From assembly GCF_022374895.2 (NCBI RefSeq), contig NZ_CP092424.2, positions 160,739 through 224,738 of the forward strand: a DNA stretch of 64,000 nt, in the 5' to 3' direction. Made by a program: the position numbers and the translations under genes. The notes below the pieces were generated by a model. It was not told the DNA's origin. It saw nothing but the letters and a program-made list of their open reading frames with translations, and ran no database searches. This DNA is from Mycobacterium lentiflavum (GTDB lineage Bacteria > Actinomycetota > Actinomycetes > Mycobacteriales > Mycobacteriaceae). Position 1 is the first letter of the stretch, and each line of letters starts with the position of its first letter. Below are positions 17,057 through 25,632 of the stretch, piece after piece.

Positions 17057-18376
17057 TTGCCTGACTCGTCTCACGGTAGCGCATGCCTGTCTGCCTTGCC
17101 AGACCATCACGCGCTTCGTGATCAACTTTTGTTCCCACGCCGCAAAAACGGCTCGACCCTGCCGTATCGCGGCTGCACCGCTATTCGGGCGCGCCGCGGC
17201 GTCATCCGCACAACACGGCTAGCCGAGGTCTTGGCTATTCGGCGTGGACACCGTTTGCGTGGCGCTGTCCTCCCCCAGCCCAGCGCGTTCGTCAACCTTG
17301 AACTCGAAGCAGACGCCTACGCGGGCGTCCCCTGCTGGAGCGCCGGACCCACCAAGTGGGCACACATCACAGTCGCTGTGGCCTACGACCTGCACTACCC
17401 CACAATCCGGCCGCAGATGTGCGACGGCGGCATCGCCAAAAAACCGCTGATCATCATCGCCGCAGCCATGGCCCACTACGCCGACTGGGGCACCGGGCGC
17501 AACTGCCGGGCCACCAACGATCAACTCGCTGCCCGGACTGGCTTTCACCTACGCACCATCCAGCGCGCACGCGAATGCCTGCGACTGCTCGGCGTAGCCA
17601 CCGAAATCCTCCGCGGCCGCCAACGCACCTACACCGAACGGATGGCCTCCTGGCGCATGGGCGATCGCCACCGCGGCTGGGCCTCGGTCTGGGCGCTGCA
17701 CGACAACGCCCAGATTAACCGCGTTATTCACAACTTGTCACCCCATCTGGAACGGTCCCGACTAACCACAAGAACCTCACCTCACAAGAAACTGTTCACT
17801 ACCCACGCGGGCGCAAGCGCCCGGAAAGGCGCCGCTACGCGCCGCCTCAGCCCAGACAAGGACGGACAACGCCTGGCGGCGCGCTGGCGCGCCGAGGCCC
17901 ACGCACCGCCCTGGGCTCGCCGCTATGGCATCAGCAGCTGGGCAGCGATGCTCGCAGCCCCGGCCGCCGCCGGCTGGACACCGCGCGATCTCACCGCACT
18001 TGTCGGCGATTGGCTGGGCACCGGTCACCGGATACCGAGTAATCCGCATCGTCCGATTGCCCTGCTCGGCACACTGCTGGCCTGGCATACCAGCCACAAC
18101 AGTCTCCAAGACCGCCCCGCCGCGCTCGACGAGGCGCGCGAAGCCGCCGAAGTCGCCGCTGCTCGGGAGCGCGTTAGTCAGCAGCTCGCACAGCGCACCA
18201 CCACCCAGCAGGCACGAGATGCTGCGCGTGCCGCGTTAGGCGGTGATGGTCACCAGGCCGCCCGTGCGGCCGCGGCCGCCGCGGCGCGAAACGCCGCCGC
18301 ACGCCGCACCATCAGCGCAGCCGCCGAAGCGGCTGTTGTCGATGCTGCAGTCCGGCGCGCCCGCGGTCTCAACTAA
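17057..18376 (+). CDS. Candidate plasmid replication initiator with helix-turn-helix
   Basis: About 440 residues. The central part contains KKPLIIIAAAMAHYADWGTG, then TNDQLAARTGFHLRTIQRARECLRLLGVATEI, a winged helix-turn-helix seen in actinobacterial plasmid replication proteins. The C-terminal 100 residues are an Ala/Arg-rich helix. The exact start is uncertain: the frame is open from 16958, but the leader hairpins and GAAGGGA before the TTG at 17057 favour a downstream start, and a TTG at 17231 is also possible. It neighbours small plasmid-control genes and lies about 7.8 kb from parAB. Rep function is inferred; it could instead be a regulator. Confidence 0.55.
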   Translation: MPDSSHGSACLSALPDHHALRDQLLFPRRKNGSTLPYRGCTAIRARRGVIRTTRLAEVLAIRRGHRLRGAVLPQPSAFVNLELEADAYAGVPCWSAGPTKWAHITVAVAYDLHYPTIRPQMCDGGIAKKPLIIIAAAMAHYADWGTGRNCRATNDQLAARTGFHLRTIQRARECLRLLGVATEILRGRQRTYTERMASWRMGDRHRGWASVWALHDNAQINRVIHNLSPHLERSRLTTRTSPHKKLFTTHAGASARKGAATRRLSPDKDGQRLAARWRAEAHAPPWARRYGISSWAAMLAAPAAAGWTPRDLTALVGDWLGTGHRIPSNPHRPIALLGTLLAWHTSHNSLQDRPAALDEAREAAEVAAARERVSQQLAQRTTTQQARDAARAALGGDGHQAARAAAAAAARNAAARRTISAAAEAAVVDAAVRRARGLN

Positions 18377-18394
18377 GCCGTGCGGTGCGTGCAG

Positions 18395-18700
18395 TTAGGC
18401 CGACAACAGCTCTGGCGTACCGAGCAGCGAGGTCGCTGTCTGGCGGATCAATTCCACCGGATCCAATCCCTGCTGCTCAGCCACCGGCAAAAGCTCGGTC
18501 AACAGATCGCCATACTGGCGAATCAGGTCCGGCAACTTGCGCCCGGCCACCGCCTCAAGCGCCTCGAGCTTGTCGGTGTCATAACGCACCTGAAGCCGAT
18601 CCACTTTTTTCCGGGTCTCAGACCCCTGGCGCTTCTTGCGGCGCAACGCCTCGGCGTCGTGGGCCCCGCTGTGGTGCCTCAGGGCAGGCTGGCTGCTCAT
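18395..18700 (-). CDS. Small plasmid protein, possible replication or copy control
   Basis: This is a 101-residue protein with a basic N-terminus (RRKKRQGSETRKKVDRLQVRY) followed by predicted helices (TDKLEALEAVAGRKLPDLIRQYGDLLTELLPVAEQQ). The composition suggests a DNA-binding, ribbon-helix-helix-like or coiled-coil protein. GAAGGAGT precedes the ATG by five bases. It converges on the candidate rep gene and is divergent from the gene at 19043, sharing with it an intergenic region full of GTAAGTAAGT motifs, which it may bind. Confidence 0.65.
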   Translation of the reverse strand: MSSQPALRHHSGAHDAEALRRKKRQGSETRKKVDRLQVRYDTDKLEALEAVAGRKLPDLIRQYGDLLTELLPVAEQQGLDPVELIRQTATSLLGTPELLSA

Positions 18701-18750
18701 TGCGACTCCTTCGCTCCAATGTGACCGCCGGCGCGCACGGTGGTCTGCGC

Positions 18751-19017
18751 ACGTAAGTAAGTCCAGCCCGAGACGGCAGGTCTGCTCGCTTCACCATCCG
18801 CACTCATGTAAGGATGTGCTTTCACTGCATCACGAGCTCGCGCAGGCCTCAGCAACCGACGTAAAACCGCTGATGAATCGCGAGAATGGGCAGCGCCGCC
18901 GTGGCGCCGCGAGTCCGGGCAGCTCATCGTCATGTAAGTAAGTCTCCCATGCCGGAGCTGACCGGTGGGAAAATTCGAGCGCGTGTCACCAAGATTGCGC
19001 TGATCTCTTACTTACAT
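18751..19017. promoter_or_regulatory. GTAAGTAAGT motif cluster (operator or iteron-like)
   Basis: Copies are ACGTAAGTAAGTC at 18751-18763, CATGTAAGTAAGTC at 18931-18944, and the inverted CTTACTTACAT at 19007-19017. A weaker CATGTAAGG is at 18805-18813. The second and third form an inverted pair across 63 bases. They occupy the divergent promoter region between two small plasmid genes. They are probably binding sites of one of the flanking proteins, or iterons. The 342 bases hold no gene. Confidence 0.6.
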
Positions 19018-19042
19018 ACGACGTCTTAGGCACAATAGAACC

Positions 19043-19576
19043 GTGTCAGCGCCAAGCAAACCGGAAGGCTACTCGTTGGCCGACGCCGGCGAGCTGCTCG
19101 GCGTCACAGCCCAACGAGTCAGCCAGATGCTGAGCGCCGGAAAACTCAGCGGCCCGCACTATCCACACAAGCGCGTCCCCAAACATGCAGTTCGCGTCTG
19201 GAAATGGTCATTAGACCAAGAGCTGGCCCGCCGGCAATCCACTCCCTCACCACGTTCCGCCCACCACCAACCCGACCCGGCCGCCGACCGCGATGTCTTC
19301 GCGCAATGGTGGGAACGTCAAGAAGCGCGCGTCAACGCCGCCGCTCACGAACTTAAAGTCGCTGCCGATCTGGCACGCCAACAGGCCAGCGAAGACCGCA
19401 AGAAAGCCCGCCAGCTGATGTCCAAGCTGGCACGAGTCACGATCCAGCAAGCCGAACTGATCGAGCAGTTAAAGGACGATCTCGCAGTCGATACCGAGCG
19501 CACCGAACGCATTCTCGACGCGTACTCCGATGCCTTGACCCAACTGCTGGCCCCCGACACGATCGGACCGCTCTAG
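19043..19576 (+). CDS. Excisionase/MerR-like DNA-binding protein with coiled coil
   Basis: This 177-residue protein has an N-terminal winged-helix segment YSLADAGELLGVTAQRVSQMLSAGKLSGPHY, typical of excisionase-like (MerR-type) DNA-binding domains. A long charged coiled coil follows (about residues 85-165, AHELKVAADLARQQASEDRKKARQLMSKL). The GTG start at 19043 lies 26 bases after an inverted GTAAGTAAG motif. A role in plasmid control, such as Rep regulation or a nucleoprotein complex, is suggested by context only. Confidence 0.75.
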   Translation: MSAPSKPEGYSLADAGELLGVTAQRVSQMLSAGKLSGPHYPHKRVPKHAVRVWKWSLDQELARRQSTPSPRSAHHQPDPAADRDVFAQWWERQEARVNAAAHELKVAADLARQQASEDRKKARQLMSKLARVTIQQAELIEQLKDDLAVDTERTERILDAYSDALTQLLAPDTIGPL

Positions 19577-19938
19577 CCAGGCTGGTCGATGGCAGCTACC
19601 GCGGCGTCGAGGGCAGCCGGCGTCCCGGCGTCGACGACGCGGTCGACGGTGTCGTTATCCAGCGCGTACACCCCGTCGATGGGGCCGTTTTCCAGGTATT
19701 GACGGACAGCTTCAATCTTCCAGTCGGCGTGGGTTGAATCGCCCATCCGCGACAGCTGTTCGGCGTGCAGCCGCTGGCGAGCCTCGTCGGCGTCACGGCC
19801 GCTGACTGACCAATCAGCGCCCGGATACCGGGCGATCCAGTTTCCGTCGGCCTGTTCGGTCACAGAAGGCCTGAACACGAACGAGACGTTGCGCTGCACC
19901 ATCACCCGTTCGATATCTGCTTGCGTTTCGACGTTCAC
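19573..19938 (-). CDS. Small protein downstream of the short ESX-type substrate
   Basis: This is a 121-residue acidic protein beginning MNVETQADIERVMVQRNVSF (GTG start) with an antiparallel strand region (VFRPSVTEQADGNWIARYPGADWSVSG) and C-terminal helices. The GTG overlaps the stop of the upstream substrate gene (TAGTG), so they are coupled. A small acidic partner directly after a possible secreted effector could be an immunity or chaperone protein, but no family was recognised. It converges with the gene ending at 19576. Confidence 0.65.
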   Translation of the reverse strand: MNVETQADIERVMVQRNVSFVFRPSVTEQADGNWIARYPGADWSVSGRDADEARQRLHAEQLSRMGDSTHADWKIEAVRQYLENGPIDGVYALDNDTVDRVVDAGTPAALDAAVAAIDQPG

Positions 19939-20597
19939 TACGGCATCCCTCCGGTGATGTCGATGGGCGAATGCCGCCAAATGATCGAGCCGTCATTTTG
20001 CAGGAATTCGCAGATGTATCCCCCCACGATAGCTGGGCTGCACCAAATGATGTATCCAACAGGAGGTTTCAGTGCAATCTGAGCTACCACGGGGCCCTCA
20101 GCCTGGTAACCCGCAGCAGCGGCATCGATGCGGGCCGCGAGCTCGGCGTTGTGTTCCTGAAAGTTCTGCACCAACCCTTTGGCCCTGTTGAGCTGACCTT
20201 GCAGATAGGTGGCCAACTCCTGCTGGCCCGCGGCGCTGCGAGCGCGCGGCGCTAGCGCGTCAACTCCGGCGCGGGTCTCGGCGATCAGGCTGTCCATGCT
20301 GTGTGCGCCGGCAGCTGCAGCCTGGCCGGTGGTGACGAACGCCGGAGCGATCTGGGCATCAGCGGTGCGCGCATTATCCAACCGTTGCAGCCGCTCGTTG
20401 TTGGCTGCGCGATACACAGGCCCGGCCACACCGTGCCAATCCGAAGCCGCGGCTTGGCCGGCCTCAGCCACGGCCTGGCGGCCAGTGACCAACGCCTGCG
20501 GGGATGGCCACCGCCCGTCGATCGGTGAGGATCCGAACAGCCTGCGAGCATCGCTCAGCGCGCGGCCAGCCTGCACTATCAGCTCGTCCAGAGACAT
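19938..20597 (-). CDS. Short ESX-type substrate with DUF4226-like N-terminal domain
   Basis: This is a 219-residue protein. Residues 1-165 (MSLDELIVQAGRALSDARRL... through GQQELATYLQGQLNRAKGLV) match the N-terminal domain of the two hydrolase-carrying proteins at 26864 and 28008, so this is a third, diverged family member. The C-terminal 50 residues (ALKPPVGYIIWCSPAIVGGYICEFL) are hydrophobic with two cysteines and differ from both hydrolases. It is probably exported by the ESX system. The short C-terminus is not recognised as an enzyme. Its stop overlaps the next start. Confidence 0.72.
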   Translation of the reverse strand: MSLDELIVQAGRALSDARRLFGSSPIDGRWPSPQALVTGRQAVAEAGQAAASDWHGVAGPVYRAANNERLQRLDNARTADAQIAPAFVTTGQAAAAGAHSMDSLIAETRAGVDALAPRARSAAGQQELATYLQGQLNRAKGLVQNFQEHNAELAARIDAAAAGYQAEGPVVAQIALKPPVGYIIWCSPAIVGGYICEFLQNDGSIIWRHSPIDITGGMP

Positions 20598-20643
20598 ACC
20601 GCCAGTATCACCTCCTCGTGGACGCCGTAGGGGCCCGTTGTGC

Positions 20644-23217
20644 TCATCTGGCTCGGGCGCGCAGGCGTATTTGGAGTTGTTGGCGCACCTCGGCCTGGAT
20701 ATCCGCGCGGACCGTTGCGCCGACTTCCAGGGTCGCTGCCAGGCCGTAGCGAACAGGTACGGACAGGCTTCCCGCATCGACTCGGCAGTCCACGTTGATC
20801 TCGAGTGCGTCGCCGGCGGCGAATGCGACGGCGCGATCTCCTTCGAGGATTTCGTGCTGGACGGTGCCCTTGCGGGCAGCCCAATACTCAGCTTCGGTGC
20901 GCTCAATGCCAAGGGCATCACCGGGTGGATCAAAAGACAACCGCGCCATCCGGTGCTGACGCGTGCGGGTGTTGACCTGCGACAACCAGCTCAGGGTGAT
21001 CGTCAGGCGACGCCAGTCGGTGGTGGCCACCAGACTGGGCGGCAGCGGAAAAAAGAACGCCTGGCGCTGACCTGCTGAAATGGACCCGGCACCAACGATG
21101 AGCACTTTGTGCGATGCGGCGCTAACAATGCGGTCACCCTCCACGGCGCCGTAGCCGAGAAGCCGCGATACACCGCGGCGGCTTAAGTCCATCCCGGCGA
21201 TCACCTGTTCCAAGCCGTCGCGCATCGGGCCCCAACTCGCAGCATGCACGAGCAGCGTTTTTGCCAGCACGGGGTGGTATTCGGCTGCCGGAAAAGGGGG
21301 TTCGCCCGGTTGCGGTTCGAGCGATTCAAGGACGTCAAAAATGCCGTCGACTGCGCGGGTCGCCAAGGCCGTGGCGTTGCTGGTGCCGTGGGTGTAGGCC
21401 GTGGCGTTGATGGCCCCTCCTGGACCGGGTGCGGCGACGCGGGTGCCCGGCCCGGTCACGGTGGTCTCGGCCGGATACAGCGTTGTTGCTCCTTCGGCGG
21501 CGACGGGGCGTTGATGCAGGCTACGCCCGCCGGGCAACAACACCTCGGGCTTGACGGAGTTGCGATGACCGAAACCCACAGGACTGTAGAGCGCAGGCAT
21601 TCCCGCTTCGGCCGCGTCGAGGACGGTGTCACTTGTCGGCGCGGTGGCCGCGTCGGCATGCAGTGCACCCACGCTTATGACGTTGACCGCCTCGGCCGGC
21701 GATAGGACTCGCCGGTGGCGGGCGCGTTCGTAGATCCCGGTGGCCACGGCGCTGCGCAGCGCAGCGGGGTCGGCCAGGCAGACCGCGGGGACCTCGACTT
21801 CGATGGAGTGGTTTCCGGCGCTGACCAGGATCAGGACGTTGTAGCGGTGTGCGAGCCAGTCCAGCAGTTTGGCCAGTGGGCTGATCCGGCGCACGAACAT
21901 CTGAACGGGATCGCCGATGGATAGATTGACGACTCGTACGCTGGGAGCTTGGGGCTGGCCGGACCCGTCACCTTCGAACATTCGTCGAAAAGCCTGGTGG
22001 ACGAGGTCGACCAAGAGCCGGTCACGCAGGACGACTTCCTCGTCGAGGCCGAACGGGTGCGGCTGCATGATCGGGCGAACGTAAACGCGCCGTGCCGACG
22101 AGGTCCCGATGGCGTTGAGGTCTCCGTGGGATATCAGTGAGGCCATCGCCGTGCCGTGCTGCATTTGAGCGCTCGTGTAGGAGTCTGCAACCTGATCGGG
22201 ATCGTCGATGACCAACCGCCCGTTGAGGGCGATGTGTCCGGCCATAGGAAGACCGTCCAGCAGGGCCACCCGCGGAACGTCGCTGGTGGGCGTAGCCGTG
22301 AACAAGTCTGGATCCAGGGCGTCGTCTGAGGCACTCACACCGGGAACGGACATGGGCCGAGCCGGCGACACGTACATGATGGTGTCGGTCATCAGCAGCG
22401 CGATTGCTTCTGGTCCGCGCTCGACAACCACTTCTACCTGGCTGTATGGGATGTCGGCGAGGATCGCGTGATAGGCGATACCGTCCAGTGCCGCCTCAGT
22501 GATGACCTCTCCCCCGGCCTCGGTGACGATTGCGCGTACGGTTTGTTCGGCCTCGGTCCTGCGCTGCGGGTCTTGGCGGTACCAAAGTTCGATCTCCACG
22601 CGTGCTGCGCTCGCGGATTGCCCGACGGTGGCAACATCCTCACGCCACTGCTCGAGTAGCCCTGTTTCGCGGATGCGGTCCTGGGGACCCCACCGCCGGA
22701 TCTCGCGCAGCAGTTCGAACACGTTGCGCAGCGGGGCCAAGCCAGTTGGCATCTTCCCAGCACGATCCTGTTGCCAGCGTTCGAACAGCGATAGCAGTTC
22801 GGTGACGGCTTGAGCGTTGGACATGACCACATACAAGCTGTCAGTGACCGCGTCATCGCTGCGCTCACCTGCGCGGATGGCGTGGAAATCGTCGTCTGAC
22901 TCGAATTCGTCGCCATCAATTTCAAGCAGAAATTCCAGACCAGGCACTCGGGCGGCGGCACGCGCGAAGGCTGCCACAGTGTCGGCCAGGTCGAATACGA
23001 CCACCAGTTCGGGATCGGCTTCGGTGGTGGCGTCCACCACGTCGGCGCGACCTGCCTGCAGCGCTTGCTGCAACGCGGTGAATTGTGGTTGCAGGCGCTG
23101 TTGTTGGCGGGCTGGACCAGGGCCGACAACCCCGGGTGGGGCAAAACGCGAGACGCCAGCAGGGATCGGCGCCGAAGTCGGTATTCCAAAGGATAGGGGT
23201 GGGCGAGGCGAGGTCAC
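20644..23217 (-). CDS. Subtilisin-like serine protease, IetS-like
   Basis: This 857-residue S8-family protease has the catalytic Asp in VALLDGLP, His in MQHGTAMASLISHG, the oxyanion Asn in VSAGNHSIE and the Ser in YTHGTSNATALATR, in the normal order. There is no signal peptide or membrane segment, so it is cytoplasmic, unlike the mycosins of ESX systems. A long N-terminal region precedes the protease domain. It overlaps its AAA ATPase partner by four bases. This two-gene arrangement equals IetA-IetS of Ti plasmids, a stability and incompatibility module in which the protease is toxic and the ATPase protects. Function here is inferred from that arrangement. Confidence 0.85.
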   Translation of the reverse strand: MTSPRPPLSFGIPTSAPIPAGVSRFAPPGVVGPGPARQQQRLQPQFTALQQALQAGRADVVDATTEADPELVVVFDLADTVAAFARAAARVPGLEFLLEIDGDEFESDDDFHAIRAGERSDDAVTDSLYVVMSNAQAVTELLSLFERWQQDRAGKMPTGLAPLRNVFELLREIRRWGPQDRIRETGLLEQWREDVATVGQSASAARVEIELWYRQDPQRRTEAEQTVRAIVTEAGGEVITEAALDGIAYHAILADIPYSQVEVVVERGPEAIALLMTDTIMYVSPARPMSVPGVSASDDALDPDLFTATPTSDVPRVALLDGLPMAGHIALNGRLVIDDPDQVADSYTSAQMQHGTAMASLISHGDLNAIGTSSARRVYVRPIMQPHPFGLDEEVVLRDRLLVDLVHQAFRRMFEGDGSGQPQAPSVRVVNLSIGDPVQMFVRRISPLAKLLDWLAHRYNVLILVSAGNHSIEVEVPAVCLADPAALRSAVATGIYERARHRRVLSPAEAVNVISVGALHADAATAPTSDTVLDAAEAGMPALYSPVGFGHRNSVKPEVLLPGGRSLHQRPVAAEGATTLYPAETTVTGPGTRVAAPGPGGAINATAYTHGTSNATALATRAVDGIFDVLESLEPQPGEPPFPAAEYHPVLAKTLLVHAASWGPMRDGLEQVIAGMDLSRRGVSRLLGYGAVEGDRIVSAASHKVLIVGAGSISAGQRQAFFFPLPPSLVATTDWRRLTITLSWLSQVNTRTRQHRMARLSFDPPGDALGIERTEAEYWAARKGTVQHEILEGDRAVAFAAGDALEINVDCRVDAGSLSVPVRYGLAATLEVGATVRADIQAEVRQQLQIRLRARAR

Positions 23218-24176
23218 GGCTCCCTCGTGGCCTGACGCTGTTTTAGACGGTCTCGCACGATGTCTTCAATCCGACCGTCTGGTAGCGACAGCACATGCCG
23301 GCGCATCACGTCCTGGGCGAACTGCTCAATGTCGGCGTAGCTGGCCCCGGCGAGCTTGTCAGCCAGGGTGCGAGGGGCCAACCCCAGGGTGCCGCCGAGC
23401 TGCACGCGCAGCCGTTCGATGAACTGCGTGGCTTGGGTACGCGAGGGCGGCTCTAGCGACAACTGCAGCTGAAAGCGGCGCCATGCGGCGCGATCGAGCA
23501 ATTCCCCGTGGTTGGTTGCGCAGATCGCCACGACATGCGACGGGAGCCGGTCAATTTGCAGCAGCAACGTGGAAACAACCCGTTTGATCTCTCCGGTTTC
23601 GTGGGTGTCGGCGCGTTCTTTGGCGATGGTGTCGAACTCATCGAAGAACAAGACACAGCGGCGGGTGCGCGCAAATTCGAAGACATGATCGAGCCTGCTG
23701 GTCGTCTCACCGAGGAAACTCGACACCACTCCCTCGTATCGCACCACGTAGAACGGCACCATCAGCTCCGCCGCGACCGCTTCGGCCAGCGATGTCTTAC
23801 CGTTGCCGGGCGGACCTTCAAGCAGCACACGATTGCGCGGTTCCAGTCCATGGCTGCGCAGCAACTCACTGCGATGGTGTTCTTCGATGACTTCGCTGAT
23901 CGCAGCGGCGAGTGCCGGAACCATCTGTACATCGGCGAGCCGCCGCTTGGGAACAATCTCCTGCACGAGGTCGGCGACTTGCCGCGCCGAATCGTCGCGA
24001 GTGAGCAAACTGCGCGCTCCGGCTGTCGTGATCAGCTCTGAAAGTCGATCGGCGACGAGGTGGTGTTGATTGCTGCGTTCCTCGGCGATGATCGCTTCGA
24101 CGAGCATGCGAAACCGTGCAGTGTCGCCACGTTGTTGGGCCTCCACCAAATCAACGACCAGGTCCGACCTCGCCAC
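23214..24176 (-). CDS. AAA ATPase, IetA-like partner of the subtilase
   Basis: This 320-residue AAA protein has Walker A GPPGNGKTS, Walker B VLFFDEFDTI, a sensor-1 region ICATNHGELLD and an arginine-finger-like AAWRRF. The N-terminal 100 residues are helical and may bind the protease. The GTG at 24176 is chosen because GAAGGAGG lies four bases upstream; the frame is open to 24221. The stop overlaps the start of the protease gene (GTGA). In IetAS modules the ATPase acts as antitoxin. The location beside parAB suits a plasmid-stability role; a phage-defence role is also possible. Confidence 0.87.
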   Translation of the reverse strand: MARSDLVVDLVEAQQRGDTARFRMLVEAIIAEERSNQHHLVADRLSELITTAGARSLLTRDDSARQVADLVQEIVPKRRLADVQMVPALAAAISEVIEEHHRSELLRSHGLEPRNRVLLEGPPGNGKTSLAEAVAAELMVPFYVVRYEGVVSSFLGETTSRLDHVFEFARTRRCVLFFDEFDTIAKERADTHETGEIKRVVSTLLLQIDRLPSHVVAICATNHGELLDRAAWRRFQLQLSLEPPSRTQATQFIERLRVQLGGTLGLAPRTLADKLAGASYADIEQFAQDVMRRHVLSLPDGRIEDIVRDRLKQRQATREP

Positions 24177-24651
24177 AACCCCTCCTTCGTGCACGACACC
24201 CGCCAGCCCAAGTGCAGCCACCCGGTGCTACGTGAATCATTCCAGACCACGGCGTCAAGACCAGTCAGGTCCGGTCACGCGCCGCGAAAAGTTCTACGCC
24301 CAGGGCGCGGCGTTTCGTTCAGGTCAATTCGGCGCCGGGATGGGCGGCGCGCTCATTGCGCCTAGTCCCGAGACGATGCCTTACCGGGACAATCACCGTG
24401 CCCCGAGCTTCTGGCCCGTCAGGTCGGCGCCTGGTCTGCGCTGCCCGCTCCCCCCGGGCCACAACGTGTCCCGCAGCCGGTGCGCACCGGGCCGGGCTGA
24501 GAGCATCAACGCGCACTGATCCGGGTCTCGTGCAGTCAGCCTTGAGCACCGCGGCCAGGCCCCCTCCGCTCCCGGCCACTAGCAACAACTGCGACACCCG
24601 CGCTTCGTAATCGTCGGATGTCGTGGCCCCGCTCCGGGTCTCAGCCGATCC
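24177..24651. other. Intergenic stretch upstream of the partition site
   Basis: This 475-base region separates the divergent IetA-like and parA transcription units, together with the parS-like region to its right. Open frames on both strands are Arg/Pro-rich and have no ribosome-binding site. I see no gene in it. The IetA promoter should lie near 24180-24300. Confidence 0.5.
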
Positions 24652-24669
24652 AGTTTTCCGCGGAAAACT
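24652..24669. promoter_or_regulatory. parS-like palindrome 1
   Basis: AGTTTTCCGCGGAAAACT is a perfect 18-bp palindrome repeated at 24772 and 26535, flanking parA and parB. This is the expected layout of ParB-binding centromere sites. Confidence 0.85.
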
Positions 24670-24702
24670 AGATCATTAACACGCAAAGGCACAGGTACGC
24701 CA

Positions 24703-24725
24703 GGTTATTAGTACTACTAATAACC
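24703..24725. promoter_or_regulatory. AT-rich 11-bp inverted repeat between parS sites
   Basis: GGTTATTAGTA, one base C, then TACTAATAACC: a perfect inverted repeat between the two upstream parS-like sites. It is unlike the surrounding GC-rich DNA. It may be a ParA/ParB operator or an AT-rich melting site. Confidence 0.6.
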
Positions 24726-24771
24726 GCAAAGCGCCCCCGAAGCGCCACGCACTCACCGTCAACGTTTGTGC

Positions 24772-24789
24772 AGTTTTCCGCGGAAAACT
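24772..24789. promoter_or_regulatory. parS-like palindrome 2
   Basis: The second copy of AGTTTTCCGCGGAAAACT, 120 bases after the first and 126 bases before the parA start. Both upstream copies are followed by A, unlike the longer third copy. Confidence 0.85.
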
Positions 24790-24915
24790 AGCGAGATGTA
24801 ACGCACAATTCAGCGTGTCGGAGAGCGAGCCGTCGCGTCTTCGACGTACTCTTTGGTGGCCGGTTCCCGGAGTAGGTCGCCGTCGCGACCGAAGCACACA
24901 AAGGTCTTCTCCCCC

Positions 24916-25632
24916 ATGACTAAAGTTGTCACTGTTTTGAACCAAAAGGGCGGTGTCGGCAAGAGCACCGCCACCGTCAACCTCGCGGCAGTACGCGCCC
25001 AGAGGCTGACGGCCGAACTGGACCCCGACGCCTTTTCTCCGGTCGCGGCGGTGTCGATCGACCCGCAGGGCTCGGCCAAATGGTGGGCCAACCGGGTCGA
25101 CGAACTTCCCTTCCATCTCGTGCAAGCCCACGACGATCCCCTTGAATGGCTCCAGCAACTGAACAACCTGCCAGGCATCGTCGAGGTCTACGTCGATACC
25201 GCGGGTTGGTTCGACCTCGACCCGGACTCCTCCGGAGACGGTCTCGGTGATGGCTACTCCGCCGATGCACTGCGGACTGTCCTCGACGTCACCGACGAAG
25301 CGATCGTCCCCGTGCTGCCGGCGCCGATGTGCTTTGACCCGACCGCCCGCACGATCCGTAAGCTTCTCGAACCACGCAACATCCCCTACCGGGTGTTCAT
25401 CAATGACTGGGATCCGCGCGACGGCGAACACTGGCTGGAGCAAACGCAGAAGTTCGTTCGCGGACAGGGATGGCCCTTAGCCGAGACAGTAGTGCGGCAC
25501 TACAAGATCCACACGAATGCCTCCAGCGAGGGCATCGTGGTCACCCAGTACAAGAAGAGTGGCTCGGCAGCCAACGCCGCGGCTGACTTCTACAAGCTCG
25601 CCGACGAACTGAACATGGTAGGGGTCCGATAG
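24916..25632 (+). CDS. parA: ParA partition ATPase
   Basis: This 238-residue Walker-type ATPase moves plasmid-ParB complexes over the nucleoid. The deviant Walker A motif KGGVGKST is at residues 11-18, a switch region with SIDPQGSAKWW follows, and VYVDTAGW forms the Walker B region. The ATG at 24916 is chosen because homology starts with MTKVVTVLNQKGG. It is a short ParA without an N-terminal helix-turn-helix, so it probably does not bind the operator itself. ParB follows with a one-base overlap (TAGTG), and parS-like palindromes lie on both sides. Confidence 0.95.
   Translation: MTKVVTVLNQKGGVGKSTATVNLAAVRAQRLTAELDPDAFSPVAAVSIDPQGSAKWWANRVDELPFHLVQAHDDPLEWLQQLNNLPGIVEVYVDTAGWFDLDPDSSGDGLGDGYSADALRTVLDVTDEAIVPVLPAPMCFDPTARTIRKLLEPRNIPYRVFINDWDPRDGEHWLEQTQKFVRGQGWPLAETVVRHYKIHTNASSEGIVVTQYKKSGSAANAAADFYKLADELNMVGVR

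Noticed and set aside
20644..23217. Subtilase as the mycosin (MycP) of the ESX system
   Set aside because: It has no signal peptide or C-terminal membrane anchor, is far longer than mycosins, and is coupled to an AAA ATPase.
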